From Dyella sp. A6 (lineage in GTDB: Bacteria > Pseudomonadota > Gammaproteobacteria > Xanthomonadales > Rhodanobacteraceae): 64,000 nucleotides of DNA. A program made the translations under genes and the position numbers. Shown one piece after another: positions 1-9,420 of this stretch. The stretch is taken from NCBI RefSeq assembly GCF_036320485.1, contig NZ_CP132911.1, positions 372,001 to 436,000 on the forward strand. The letters run 5' to 3'. The first letter of the stretch is position 1; each line of letters begins with the position of its first letter. The notes beneath the pieces were generated by a model, which saw nothing but the letters and a program-made list of their open reading frames with translations, did no database searches and was not told the origin of the DNA.

Positions 1-464
1 TCCAGTCGGGCATCGCGCGTCTGCTCAACCTGTTTCCGCGGGCGGGTTTCAGCGAAGTGGTGGCGGAGCGCTACAACGCGCAGACTCGCTTCGAGTACGA
101 GCGCATCCGCGATTTCCTGATCCTGCATTACTACGCCACGCGACGCGACGACACGGCGTTCTGGAACCAGTGCCGCACGATGGCCATTCCCGACACGCTG
201 CGCGCAAACATCGAACTGTTCCGCGACAGCGGGCGCTTCTTCCGCGAAGGCGAGGAGATGTTCGCCCAGGTCAGCTGGGTGCAGGTGATGCTGGGGCAGG
301 GCATCCAGCCGCACAGCTATCACCCGCTGGTCGACCAGATGCCCGAGCACGAACTGGGTGCCTTCGTCGCCGGCGTGGGCAAGGTGATCGCGCACTGCGT
401 GGACGCGATGCCGCCGCATGAGGCGTTCATCGCACGCTACTGCGCCGCCGACCCGGCTGCATGA
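1..464 (+). CDS. Tryptophan halogenase family protein, C-terminal part (5' end outside window)
   Basis: Open from the first base; the reading frame starts at base 3 and ends at TGA 462-464. About 153 residues are visible, reading SGIARLLNLFPRAGF, then HYYATRRDDTAFW and a final HEAFIARYC. This resembles the C-terminal end of FAD-dependent tryptophan-halogenase-like proteins. The FAD-binding GxGxxG and WxWxIP motifs would lie upstream of the window and cannot be checked. In Lysobacterales and Caulobacterales such genes often sit beside TonB receptors and glycosidases, which fits the sugar-utilisation genes downstream. Actual halogenation activity is not implied. Confidence 0.8.
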   Translation, partial: QSGIARLLNLFPRAGFSEVVAERYNAQTRFEYERIRDFLILHYYATRRDDTAFWNQCRTMAIPDTLRANIELFRDSGRFFREGEEMFAQVSWVQVMLGQGIQPHSYHPLVDQMPEHELGAFVAGVGKVIAHCVDAMPPHEAFIARYCAADPAA

Positions 465-537
465 TTCCTCCGGCGCCGGAGGGATGGCGGCGCCGACACT
501 TTCCCGAGCAACGAAGCTATTTCCGAGTAACCGATCA

Positions 538-2013
538 GTGAGCCTTTCGAACGTGCGTCAACGTGTTTTTCCCATCCTGCTGGCGGTTGCCGCCGCCGCG
601 GTCACGACGACGGCCGGCGCCGCGCCGTCGAGCCCGGCCGACGTGAAGATGCCGGCCGGGTGGTCGGGCAGCTATGCCACCCTGCCCGGGCAGGACAAGG
701 CCTTCATCAACGACCTTGAGCGCCGTACCTTCGACTGGTTCTGGGACAGCGCCGATCCGAAGACCGGGCTGGTTCCCGATCATTTCCCCGGCAAGTCGTT
801 TTCCAGCATCGCCGCGGTCGGCTTTGCGTTGACCGGCTATGGCATCGGCGTGGAACGTGGCTACATCACGCGCGCGCAGGCGGTCGATCGCACGCTGGCG
901 ACGCTGCGCTTCTTCAGCGATGCCCCGCAGAATGCCAGCGAGGACGAAGCCACCGGTTACCACGGCTTCTTCTATCACTTCCTCGACATGCGCAGTGGCC
1001 GCCGCGATGCGCGCTGGGTCGAGCTGTCCAGCGTGGACACCACCCTGCTGATGGGCGGCGTGCTGTTCGCACAGAGTTACTACGACCGCGATACGCCGAA
1101 GGAACGCGAGATCCGCCAGCTGGCCGACCAGCTCTACCGGGCCGTCGACTGGCCCTGGATGCAGGCGCGCAAGCCGCTGATCAGCATGGGCTGGACGCCG
1201 GGCGGCAAGTTCATCCCGGCCGACTGGAAAGGCTACGACGAGGGCAAGCTGGTCTACATCCTGGCGCTGGGTTCGCCCACCCATCCGGTCGGCAGCGACG
1301 CATGGGCTGCCTGGTGCTCGACCTATCCGAAGCAGTGGGGCACGTTCGAGGGCTACACCCTGCTCAACTTCGGCCCGCTGTTCGGTCACCAGTACACCGA
1401 ATCGTGGGTGGATTTTCACGGCATACGCGACGCATGGAGCCGTGCGCATGGCCTGGATTACGCCGAGAACGGCCGGCGCGCCACGTATGCGCAGCGCGCC
1501 TACGCCATTGCCAATCCGGGCCACTGGACCGGCTATGGACCGGATATGTGGGGGCTGACCGCGAGCGACGGGCCGGGTGACGTGAGCCTGCCGTCGGCGC
1601 AGGGCGAACGCCATTTCCACGGCTACATGGCGCGCGGTGCGGGGCTGGGCGACGTCCACGACGACGGCACCATCGCGCCGACCGCGGCAGGTGGCTCCAT
1701 CGCTTTCGCGCCGACGATCGTGGTGCCGGCGCTGATGACCATGAAGCAGCGCTACGGCCGCTACATCTACGACCGCTACGGCTTCGTCGATGCCTTCAAC
1801 CCGAGCTTCCACGGCACCCCGAAAAGCGGCCGCACCTATCCCGGTTTCGGCTGGGCCGACACCCAGCAGCTGGGTATCGACCAGGGCCCGATCCTGCTGA
1901 TGATCGAGAACTGGCGCAGCGGCTTTGTCTGGAACGTGATGAAGAAGAACCCGTACATCCGTCGTGGCCTGGAACGTGCGGGCTTCACCGGTGGATGGTT
2001 GACGCCACGCTGA
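538..2013 (+). CDS. Secreted glucoamylase-like / GH144-type endo-beta-1,2-glucanase
   Basis: A Sec signal peptide (VRQRVFPILLAVAAAAV, cleavage near TAGA-APSS) is followed by an (alpha/alpha)6-type domain of about 450 residues matching the glycoamylase (Pfam Glycoamylase) / GH144 family. Recognisable blocks are RRTFDWFWDSAD, GYHGFFYHFLDM, SSVDTTLLMGG, FGHQYTESWVDF, GYGPDMWGLTASDGP and GFGWADTQQLGIDQGP. Characterised GH144 enzymes cut beta-1,2-glucan into sophoro-oligosaccharides; other members are uncharacterised, so the substrate is inferred. GTG 538 was chosen because it gives a normal-length signal peptide. ATG 484 in the same frame is possible, and the longer frame from 418 would overlap the upstream gene. 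Confidence 0.82.
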   Translation: MSLSNVRQRVFPILLAVAAAAVTTTAGAAPSSPADVKMPAGWSGSYATLPGQDKAFINDLERRTFDWFWDSADPKTGLVPDHFPGKSFSSIAAVGFALTGYGIGVERGYITRAQAVDRTLATLRFFSDAPQNASEDEATGYHGFFYHFLDMRSGRRDARWVELSSVDTTLLMGGVLFAQSYYDRDTPKEREIRQLADQLYRAVDWPWMQARKPLISMGWTPGGKFIPADWKGYDEGKLVYILALGSPTHPVGSDAWAAWCSTYPKQWGTFEGYTLLNFGPLFGHQYTESWVDFHGIRDAWSRAHGLDYAENGRRATYAQRAYAIANPGHWTGYGPDMWGLTASDGPGDVSLPSAQGERHFHGYMARGAGLGDVHDDGTIAPTAAGGSIAFAPTIVVPALMTMKQRYGRYIYDRYGFVDAFNPSFHGTPKSGRTYPGFGWADTQQLGIDQGPILLMIENWRSGFVWNVMKKNPYIRRGLERAGFTGGWLTPR

Positions 2014-2158
2014 TGGAGCACGCTGCGGAGCCCGAATGAGCATGATCACGCGCGCACTGGCCGGTATCCGGCATCCCCGCTTTGGCGGGGGAGCCATTCC
2101 GGCAGTGCGCGGTCGTGACAGGCACGGAACGGGCGCAGTCGGCAGCTTGCCAGTCGGC

Positions 2159-3424
2159 ATGAAGCACGTGCTGATGCTGGCGTTTGCATCGCTGTGGCTG
2201 GCCGGCTGCGCCGCCCGCGGCAGCGACACGCATACGCTGGTGTTCTGGACCTTCGGTCCCGAGGGTGATGCGGTCATCCGGCTGCTGCCCGCGTTCGAGC
2301 GGACGCACCCGGACATCCATGTCGAGGTGCAGCAGCTGCCGCTGAGCGCCGCCCACCAGAAGCTGCTCACCGCGATCGCCGGCGGTACCGTGCCGGACAT
2401 GGCGCAGCTGGGCAATACCTGGCTGCCGGAACTGGTGGCGCTGCACGCGCTGGTACCGTTGCAGCAACGTGTCGACGCTTCGTCGACGGTGAAGCCGTCG
2501 GACTATTTCGGCAGCATCTGGTCGACCAATGTCATCGACGGCCAGCTCTACGGCATCCCCTGGTACATCGATACGCGGCTGCTGTTCTACCGTACCGACC
2601 TGCTGCGCAAGGCGGGCTTCGACGCACCACCGCAGAGCTGGGCCCAGTGGCGCCGCATGCTGGCTGCGCTGAGTCATCCGCGCCGCAAGATCTACGGCAT
2701 CCTGATGCCGACCAACGAGTACGACCAGCTGCTTTCGCTGGCGCTGCAGGAGCCCGAGCCGCTGCTGCGTGACGGCAACCGCTACGGCAATTTCGAAAGC
2801 GCCGGGTTCAAGCGGGCGCTGCGCTTCTACGTAGACACCTTCCGCCTGCACCAGGCGCCGGATGTCACCAATGTGGAAGTGACCAACCCATGGGAGGAGT
2901 TCGGGCGCGGCGTGTATGCGTTCTACCTGTCCGGGCCGTGGAACATCGCCGAGTTCCGCAAGCGCCTGCCGGCGGATGAGCAGGACGACTGGTCAACCGC
3001 GCCGCTGCCCGGACCGGACGGCCCCGGCGCCGGCCTGGCCGGTGGCGCCAGCCTGGTGGTGTTCCGTGCCTCGCGGCACCAGCGCGCGGCCTGGGCGCTG
3101 ATCGACTACCTGTCGCGGGCGCAGGTGCAGCAGCACTTCTACCGGCTCACCGGCGACATGCCGCCGCGACGCAGTAGCTGGAACAGTCCGTTGCTCGGCG
3201 GCGATCCGAAGCTGCGGGCGTTCCGCGAGCAACTGGAGCGGGTGAAGCCCACGCCCGCGGTACCCGAGTGGGAGCGCATCGCCGACATGATGCAGCAGGT
3301 CGCGGCACGCGCCGTGGCCGGGGAGCTGACGGTGGACCAGGCGGCGGCCGAGATGGATCGCCGTGCCGACCGCATTCTGGCCAAGCGGCGCTGGATGCTC
3401 GATCACGCGGAGGCACGCCGATGA
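2159..3424 (+). CDS. Sugar ABC transporter substrate-binding lipoprotein
   Basis: The N-terminus MKHVLMLAFASLWLAGC ends in a lipobox (LAGC, Cys17), so this should be a lipid-anchored periplasmic binding protein. The rest is a family 1 extracellular solute-binding fold (VFWTFGPEGD start, GTVPDMAQLGNTW, YGIPWYIDTRLLFYRTDLL, GPWNIAEF). It delivers a sugar, probably an oligosaccharide, to the two permeases that follow. ATG 2159 was preferred over the in-frame ATG 2036 because only 2159 puts the lipobox at a normal distance. Its TGA overlaps the next ATG by 4 bases, so translation is probably coupled. Confidence 0.9.
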   Translation: MKHVLMLAFASLWLAGCAARGSDTHTLVFWTFGPEGDAVIRLLPAFERTHPDIHVEVQQLPLSAAHQKLLTAIAGGTVPDMAQLGNTWLPELVALHALVPLQQRVDASSTVKPSDYFGSIWSTNVIDGQLYGIPWYIDTRLLFYRTDLLRKAGFDAPPQSWAQWRRMLAALSHPRRKIYGILMPTNEYDQLLSLALQEPEPLLRDGNRYGNFESAGFKRALRFYVDTFRLHQAPDVTNVEVTNPWEEFGRGVYAFYLSGPWNIAEFRKRLPADEQDDWSTAPLPGPDGPGAGLAGGASLVVFRASRHQRAAWALIDYLSRAQVQQHFYRLTGDMPPRRSSWNSPLLGGDPKLRAFREQLERVKPTPAVPEWERIADMMQQVAARAVAGELTVDQAAAEMDRRADRILAKRRWMLDHAEARR

Positions 3425-4299
3425 ACGCCTCGCGCGCGGCCTGGCTGTTCCTGGCACCGGCGCTGCTGGTGCTCGGGGTGTTCTTCCTGTTGCCCGTGCT
3501 GGGCGCGCTGCTGCTCAGCTTCACCGACTACGACCTGTACGCGCTGGCCAACCTGCACAACCTGCGTTTCGTGGCGCTGGGCAACTACTGGGCGCTGCTG
3601 CACCGGCCGCTGTTCTGGGCCGCGCTGGGACACACCTTCTATTTCGTGGTGGTCGGCGTGCCCCTTTCGATGGCGGCATCGCTGGGCGCGGCGTTGCTGC
3701 TGCATTCGCGGCTGGCACGCTTCAAGCCGTTCTTCCGCACGGCGCTGTTCGCGCCAGTGGTCACCACCGCGGTGGCGATGGCGGTGGTGTGGCGCTACCT
3801 GTTCAACACCAAGTATGGCTGGGCCAACCATCTGCTGGGCATGCTCGGCATCCATCCGGTGAACTGGCTGGGCGACCCGCACTGGGCCATGCCCACGATC
3901 ATCCTGTTCGCGGTGTGGAAGAACTTCGGCTACAACATGATCATCTTCCTGGCCGGCTTGCAGGCGGTGCCGCTGGAGCTTTACGAGGCGGCGCGCATCG
4001 ACGGCGCCTCGACCTGGCGGCAGTTCCGTCATGTCACCCTGCCGATGCTGGGACCGACCCTGCTGATGGTGGCGATCCTCACCGTGTCGGGCTATTTCCA
4101 GTTGTTCGCCGAGCCCTACGTGATGACCGAGGGCGGCCCGCTGCAGAGCACCACCAGCGTGCTCTACCTGATGTACGAAGACGGCTTCAAGTGGTGGAAC
4201 CTGGGCACGGCCTCGGCCGAGGCCTTCGTGTTGTTCATGGTGATGTTCGCGGTGACCGCGGCGATGCTGCGGCTGGCGCGGCGCAGGGAGGCGGCATGA
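3421..4299 (+). CDS. Sugar ABC transporter permease, MalF/UgpA type
   Basis: 292 residues with six predicted membrane segments, beginning MNASRAAWLFLAPALLVLG. The cytoplasmic EAA loop is visible as YEAARIDGASTWRQFRHVTLPMLGP, which docks onto the ATPase. ATG 3421 overlaps the stop of the binding-protein gene, and its own stop overlaps the next permease start (ATG 4296). The three genes therefore form a tight operon for one carbohydrate importer. Substrate cannot be read from the sequence; context suggests glucan-derived oligosaccharides. Confidence 0.92.
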   Translation: MNASRAAWLFLAPALLVLGVFFLLPVLGALLLSFTDYDLYALANLHNLRFVALGNYWALLHRPLFWAALGHTFYFVVVGVPLSMAASLGAALLLHSRLARFKPFFRTALFAPVVTTAVAMAVVWRYLFNTKYGWANHLLGMLGIHPVNWLGDPHWAMPTIILFAVWKNFGYNMIIFLAGLQAVPLELYEAARIDGASTWRQFRHVTLPMLGPTLLMVAILTVSGYFQLFAEPYVMTEGGPLQSTTSVLYLMYEDGFKWWNLGTASAEAFVLFMVMFAVTAAMLRLARRREAA

Positions 4300-5117
4300 A
4301 TCCCCGGCTGGCCAGGGCACTGGTCAACGGCCTGCTGCTCGGGGCGGCGGCGGTGGCGTTGTTCCCGCTGCTGTGGATGCTGGCGGTGTCGTTCATGCCG
4401 GCGGGCACGTCCAACGCGCTGCCGCCGCCGCTGTGGCCATCGCATCCCACGCTGGACAACTATCGCCGGCTGTTCGGGCAGGCGGGCATGGGCAGTTATC
4501 TGGCCAACAGCCTGCTGATCGCCGGCACGATCACGCTGCTCTCGCTGGTGTTCAACCTGCTGGCCGGCTATGCCTTCGCCAAGCTGCGCTTCGCCGGACG
4601 CGAACGCCTGTTCCGCGTGCTGCTGGGCCTGCTGGTGGTGCCGGCACAGGTGGCGATGCTGCCGCTGTTCCTGATGTTCAAGTACACCGGCCTGGTCGAC
4701 AGCTATGTTGGCGTGGTGCTGCCCGGCATGGCTTCGGTGCTCGGTATCTTCCTGGTGCGCCAGTACGCGCGCGGCCTGCCCGACGAGCTGCTGGAAGCCG
4801 CGCGCATCGATGGTGCCAGCGAGCTCTACATCTTCATGCGCATCGTGCTTCCGCTGCTGCGACCGGTGGTGGCGACGCTGGCGATCCTCACCTTCCTCAC
4901 GGCGTGGAACGACTTCATGTGGCCGCTGATCGAGCTGACCGACCAGGGGCATTACACGTTGCCGCTGGGGCTGGCCTCGATGGCGCGCGAGCACACCGAG
5001 GGGACCGAGCAGATGATGGCCGGTTCGGTACTCACCGTGCTGCCGGTGCTGGCCTTGTTCCTGGCCATGCAGCGGCAGTACCTCGACGGCCTGCTGCTGG
5101 GGAGCGTGAAGGGATGA
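4296..5117 (+). CDS. Sugar ABC transporter permease, MalG/UgpE type
   Basis: 273 residues, six predicted membrane helices, with the EAA loop LEAARIDGASELYIFMRIVLPLLRP and the C-terminal family ending YLDGLLLGSVKG. It is the second inner-membrane subunit of the importer, coupled to the upstream permease by a 4-base overlap. It ends 41 bases before the convergent end of the ATPase gene, so the transporter genes meet tail to tail. Confidence 0.92.
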   Translation: MNPRLARALVNGLLLGAAAVALFPLLWMLAVSFMPAGTSNALPPPLWPSHPTLDNYRRLFGQAGMGSYLANSLLIAGTITLLSLVFNLLAGYAFAKLRFAGRERLFRVLLGLLVVPAQVAMLPLFLMFKYTGLVDSYVGVVLPGMASVLGIFLVRQYARGLPDELLEAARIDGASELYIFMRIVLPLLRPVVATLAILTFLTAWNDFMWPLIELTDQGHYTLPLGLASMAREHTEGTEQMMAGSVLTVLPVLALFLAMQRQYLDGLLLGSVKG

Positions 5118-5158
5118 ACAGGGCCGTGCCGGTGAGCGATGCCTGCCGCAGCGTGGCC

Positions 5159-6253
5159 TCAGCCGATGCGCGTCCCGTCGTGCGGGTCGAAGAAATGCAG
5201 ACGCTGCGGATCGAGACCCAGCCGCACCGTGTCGCAGGCGGCGCAGGCCGTGCCGGGCGGGGTGCGCGCGACCAGCGCGAGTTCGCCATGGCGCAGGTTG
5301 AGAAACACTTCGTTGCCCACCGGTTCGACCACCTCCAGGCGCGCCGCGAGCGCCATGCCGGGATCGTCGCCGGCCAGCAGGCGCAGGTCTTCCGGGCGGA
5401 TGCCGACCACCACCTGGCGGTCGTGCCAGCGTTCCAGTGCAGCGTGTTGTGGCGGCAGGCCGAGCCGGATGCTGCCTGCGGCGGTGGCCAGGGTGAGTCC
5501 GTCGTCGTGGTGCAGGGTGCCGTGCAGCAGGTTCATCGCCGGGCTGCCCAGGAAGCCCGCGACAAACAGGTTGGCAGGGCGCTCGTAGAGGTTCATCGGC
5601 GTGTCGATCTGCTGGATCTCGCCGTTGTCGAACACCACGATGCGCTGTCCCAGCGTCATCGCCTCGACCTGGTCATGGGTGACGTAGATGGTGGTGCTGC
5701 CGAAGCGACGATGCAGGCGTGCGATTTCGACCCGCGTCGACAGACGCAGGCGCGCATCGAGATTCGACAGCGGTTCGTCGAGCAGGAACACCGCGGGCTG
5801 GCGCACCATCGCACGGCCCAGCGCCACGCGCTGACGCTGTCCGCCGGACAGCGCCGCTGGGCGCGCGGCCAGCTTGTGTTCCAGCTCCAGCAGGCGCGCC
5901 ACTTCGTCCACGCGCCGCGCGATGTCCGCCCTGGGCATGCCGCGCAGGTGCAGGCCGAAGCCCATGTTCTCGGCCACCGTCATGTGCGGATAGAGCGCGT
6001 AGTTCTGGAAGACCATCGCGATATCGCGGTCCTTCGGCGGCACGTCGTTCATCACCTGTCCGCCGATGCTCAGCGTGCCGGCGGTGATGGTTTCCAGCCC
6101 CGCGATCATGCGCAGCAGGGTGGTCTTGCCGCAGCCCGACGGTCCCACCAGTACCAGCAGTTCGCCGTCGTCGATATCGAAGCTGGCATCGGCGACCGCG
6201 ACATGGCCGTTGGGATAGACCTTGCGCAGGTTCTCGAGACTGACAGTGGCCAT
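5159..6253 (-). CDS. Sugar ABC transporter ATP-binding protein, MalK/UgpC/MsmK type
   Basis: 364 residues. Walker A GPSGCGKT is at residues 37-44; the signature LSGGQRQRVALGRA and Walker B VFLLDEPLSNLDA follow, with a C-terminal TOBE/MalK regulatory domain (VVGIRPEDLRLL, RLGLDPQRLHFFD). This is the ATPase expected for the adjacent permease pair although it lies on the opposite strand. The start at 6253 (MATVSLENLRKVY) matches family N-termini; the frame extends upstream to 6358 without family-like sequence. It is divergent from the GH1 gene and shares the palindromic operator between them. Confidence 0.92.
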   Translation of the reverse strand: MATVSLENLRKVYPNGHVAVADASFDIDDGELLVLVGPSGCGKTTLLRMIAGLETITAGTLSIGGQVMNDVPPKDRDIAMVFQNYALYPHMTVAENMGFGLHLRGMPRADIARRVDEVARLLELEHKLAARPAALSGGQRQRVALGRAMVRQPAVFLLDEPLSNLDARLRLSTRVEIARLHRRFGSTTIYVTHDQVEAMTLGQRIVVFDNGEIQQIDTPMNLYERPANLFVAGFLGSPAMNLLHGTLHHDDGLTLATAAGSIRLGLPPQHAALERWHDRQVVVGIRPEDLRLLAGDDPGMALAARLEVVEPVGNEVFLNLRHGELALVARTPPGTACAACDTVRLGLDPQRLHFFDPHDGTRIG

Positions 6254-6356
6254 CGGCGTTGCATGCTCCCTGGTGGGCATCACGGTTCGGCGGTTGCAGT
6301 CGCGGGAAGGGGTTTCAACAGCGTGCATCCCGGGACGGCGTTCGGCTATTCTCGGC

Positions 6357-6372
6357 ATGTAATCGATTACAT
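6357..6372. promoter_or_regulatory. LacI-family-type operator palindrome
   Basis: ATGTAATCGATTACAT is a perfect 16-bp palindrome with the central CG typical of LacI/GalR-family operators (compare the cre pattern TGWAANCGNTTWCA). It lies 36 bases before the GH1 start and 103 bases before the divergent ATPase start, so one repressor could control both. No LacI-type gene is in the window. Confidence 0.75.
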
Positions 6373-6408
6373 CAAGCCGCAGTGCGGCATTCGCGAGTTC
6401 CAGAATCC

Positions 6409-7761
6409 ATGACCCGACGCTACCGCTTTCCGGACGGCTTCCTCTGGGGGGCGGCTACATCCGCCTACCAGATCGAAGGCTCGCCACTCGCCGACGGCGC
6501 CGGACCCAGCATATGGCAACGCTTCGCGCACACGCCGGGCATGATGGCCGATGGCGATACCGGCGACGTGGCCTGCGACCATTACCGCCGCTACCGGGAC
6601 GACGTGCAGCTGATGCGCGCACTGGGCCTGAAAAGCTATCGCTTCAGCGTGAACTGGTCGCGCGTGCTGCCCGAGGGCACCGGGCGGATCAACCCGAAAG
6701 GCCTGGACTTCTACGCACGACTCGTCGACGAGCTGCTGGAACACGGCATCACGCCGAACATCACCTTGTTCCACTGGGATCTGCCGGCCGCGCTGGACGA
6801 CCGTGGCGGCTGGCTCAACCGGGACATCGCGCACTGGTTCGCCGACTATGCCGAAACCATGTTCAAGGCGCTGGACGACCGTGTGCCGTACTGGTCCACG
6901 CTCAACGAGCCGTGGGTCGTGGTCGACGGCGGTTACCTGCACGGCACGTTGGCGCCGGGGCATCGCAATCTCTACGAGGCACCGCTGGCCACACACAACC
7001 TGATGCGCGCCAGTGGCGCCGCGATCCAGGCCTACCGCGCGCATGGACGAAACCAGATTGGCGTGGTGTTCAACATCGAACCGAAGTATGCCGCCTCGGA
7101 TCGCGAGGAAGACCTGGCCGCCACCCGCCGCGCGCACGCCTACATGAACCAGCAGTTCGCCGATCCGGCCCTGCTCGGCAGCTATCCGCCCGAGCTGGCC
7201 GAGGTCTACGGCGATGCATGGCCGGATTTCCCCGAGGAGGACTTCCGGCTGACCCGGCAGCCGGTGGACTTCGTCGGCATCAACTATTACACCCGCGCCG
7301 TGGTGCGCCATGACGCGACGGCCCTGCCGCTGCGCGCGGCGCCGGTGCGGCAGCCGCAGCGCACACATACCGAGACGGGTTGGGAGGTCTATGCGCAGGG
7401 TCTGGTCGACACCCTGACCGGTTTCCGCGAGCGCTATGGCGACCTGCCGCTGTACGTGACCGAGAACGGCTCGGCGTTCTACGACCCGCCGGTGGCCGAG
7501 GGCGCCGTGCTGGAGGACCCGCTGCGGGTGGACTACCTGCGCAAGCACCTGGCGGCGGTGCATCAGGCGATCGAGGCCGGGGTGAACCTGAAGGGCTATT
7601 ACGCGTGGTCGCTGATGGACAACCTGGAGTGGTCGCTGGGCTTTGCCAAGCGCTTCGGCCTCTACCACGTCGACTTCGCCACGCAGAAGCGCACGCCCAA
7701 GCGCAGCGCGATGTTCTACGCCAGCGTGATCGAGAGCCATGGCGAGGCGATCGACGAATGA
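6409..7761 (+). CDS. GH1 beta-glucosidase
   Basis: 450 residues, the usual GH1 length, without a signal peptide, so cytoplasmic. FLWGAATSAYQIEG opens the barrel; the acid/base glutamate is in TLNEPWV (E167) and the nucleophile in VTENGSAF (E352); the WSLMDNLEWSLGFAKRFGLYHVD block closes it. It would release glucose from beta-linked oligosaccharides imported by the neighbouring ABC system. Start ATG 6409 gives the canonical MTRRYRFPDGFLWG N-terminus. Confidence 0.95.
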   Translation: MTRRYRFPDGFLWGAATSAYQIEGSPLADGAGPSIWQRFAHTPGMMADGDTGDVACDHYRRYRDDVQLMRALGLKSYRFSVNWSRVLPEGTGRINPKGLDFYARLVDELLEHGITPNITLFHWDLPAALDDRGGWLNRDIAHWFADYAETMFKALDDRVPYWSTLNEPWVVVDGGYLHGTLAPGHRNLYEAPLATHNLMRASGAAIQAYRAHGRNQIGVVFNIEPKYAASDREEDLAATRRAHAYMNQQFADPALLGSYPPELAEVYGDAWPDFPEEDFRLTRQPVDFVGINYYTRAVVRHDATALPLRAAPVRQPQRTHTETGWEVYAQGLVDTLTGFRERYGDLPLYVTENGSAFYDPPVAEGAVLEDPLRVDYLRKHLAAVHQAIEAGVNLKGYYAWSLMDNLEWSLGFAKRFGLYHVDFATQKRTPKRSAMFYASVIESHGEAIDE

Positions 7762-7808
7762 TTTTTTCCTTACCGACACAACAGCGAGAGTGCGGAGTGC
7801 ACGTCATC

Positions 7809-9413
7809 ATGAAAACAACACCGAACCGGTCCCGTGCGGGACGATGGCTGGGGCTGCTCGCGGCCTCGCTGCTGACCGTTGGGGTGGCGCAGGCAGCGCC
7901 GGCCGCCAGCGATACCGTGCAGATCCACGTGGACGCGAAAGCGGCGGGCAAGCCGTTCCCGCATTTCTGGGAACAGATGTTCGGTTCCGGCCGGGCGATA
8001 CTTTCGCTGCGCGACGACTACCGCAAGGACCTGGTGGCGGTGCACAAGGCGACCGGCTTCGGCTACGTGCGCTTCCATGGCATCTTCGACGACGAGGTGG
8101 GCCTGTTCCACCTGGGCAAGCCCGGCCAGCCGTTCTACAACGCGGCCGACACGTCGTCCAAGGACGACAAGCCGGTCTACAACTTCTCGTATGTCGACCA
8201 GATCTACGACGGCCTGCTGGCGCGCGGCGTGCGTCCCTTTGTGGAACTGAGCTTCATGCCGCAGGCGATGAGCTCCGATCCCAAGGCGTTGCAGGGCTTC
8301 TGGTACCACCCCAATATCGCACCACCGAAGGACTACGCGCTGTGGGACGGCATGATCCGCGCCTTCGCGAAGCACCTGATCGCGCGCTACGGCATCGATG
8401 AGGTGTCGAAGTGGTACTTCGAGGTGTGGAACGAGCCGAACATCGGCTTCTGGGCCGGCAAGCCCAAGATGGCCACGTACTTCACGCTTTACGACCACAC
8501 CGCGCGCGCGCTGAAGTCGGTCAGCCCGCGCCTGCGCGTGGGCGGCCCCGCCACGGCGCAGGCCGCGGAAGTGTCGGCCTTCCTGGCCCACGTGCATGCC
8601 GCGCACGTGCCGGTGGATTTCGTCAGCACGCACGTCTACGGCGACGATACTGCGCAGAACGTGTTCCACACCGACGAGCACATCTCGCGCAAGGACATGG
8701 TGTGCCGCGCCGTGGCCAAGGTGCACAAGGAGGTGCTGGCCTCGCCGTACCCGAAACTGCCGTTCATCATGAGCGAGTACAACGCGTCCTACGCCAACCT
8801 GCCCAATGTCACCGACACGGTGTACATGGGCCCGTGGCTCGCCAACACCATCCGCGCCTGCGCGGGCAAGGTGAACGTCATGAGCTACTGGTCGTTCTCC
8901 GACGTGTTCGAGGAAGGCGGCGTGGTGCGCACGCCGTTCTACGGCGGTTTCGGCCTGATCGCGGCCGACCGCATCGACAAGCCGTCCTTCAATGCCTTCG
9001 AGATGCTGCACAAGCTGGGTGACGTGCAGTTGCCGGTGACGTCGGATTCCGCGCTGGTCACGCGCCGCGCCGATGGCAGCCTGGTGCTGGCACTGTGGAA
9101 CTACGCGCCGCCGGTCGGCGACACCGCGACCTATACGGTCGGCAAGCCGAAAGGCGAGGTGAAGCATTTCCAGGTCGACCTGTCGTCGCTTCCCGCCGAT
9201 GCGACCGCCCGCCTGTGGCGGCTGGATGCCACCCACGGCAATGCCGTGGCGGCCTTCAACCGCATGGGCCGCCCGGACTTTCCGACCCGCGAGCAGATCG
9301 CGACCCTGCGCAAGGCCGGCAAGCTGGGTGCGCCGGAGCAGCTGAAGCTGAGTCACGGCGTGCTGGACGTGGCGATCCCGCCGCAGGGCCTGGTGGTCGT
9401 CGAGGTCCGCTGA
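7809..9413 (+). CDS. Secreted GH39 family glycosidase (beta-xylosidase-like)
   Basis: 534 residues: signal peptide (MKTTPNRSRAGRWLGLLAASLLTVGVAQA, positively charged start, cut near QAAPA), then a GH39 barrel and C-terminal beta domain. KWYFEVWNEPNIGFW contains the acid/base (E209) and FIMSEYNAS the nucleophile (E323). GH39 members are mostly beta-xylosidases; some act on other beta-glycosides, so the exact substrate is open. It begins 47 bases after the GH1 stop and is probably co-transcribed. A longer in-frame start at about 7758 exists but would bury the signal peptide. Confidence 0.9.
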   Translation: MKTTPNRSRAGRWLGLLAASLLTVGVAQAAPAASDTVQIHVDAKAAGKPFPHFWEQMFGSGRAILSLRDDYRKDLVAVHKATGFGYVRFHGIFDDEVGLFHLGKPGQPFYNAADTSSKDDKPVYNFSYVDQIYDGLLARGVRPFVELSFMPQAMSSDPKALQGFWYHPNIAPPKDYALWDGMIRAFAKHLIARYGIDEVSKWYFEVWNEPNIGFWAGKPKMATYFTLYDHTARALKSVSPRLRVGGPATAQAAEVSAFLAHVHAAHVPVDFVSTHVYGDDTAQNVFHTDEHISRKDMVCRAVAKVHKEVLASPYPKLPFIMSEYNASYANLPNVTDTVYMGPWLANTIRACAGKVNVMSYWSFSDVFEEGGVVRTPFYGGFGLIAADRIDKPSFNAFEMLHKLGDVQLPVTSDSALVTRRADGSLVLALWNYAPPVGDTATYTVGKPKGEVKHFQVDLSSLPADATARLWRLDATHGNAVAAFNRMGRPDFPTREQIATLRKAGKLGAPEQLKLSHGVLDVAIPPQGLVVVEVR

Positions 9414-9420
9414 TCCACTA

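Noticed and set aside
2065..2105. GC-rich hairpin (CCCCGC-TTT-GCGGGG) before the binding-protein gene as another REP copy
   Set aside because: It lacks the CGTCAT...ATCC frame of the 40.6-41.1 kb repeats; probably an unrelated hairpin.
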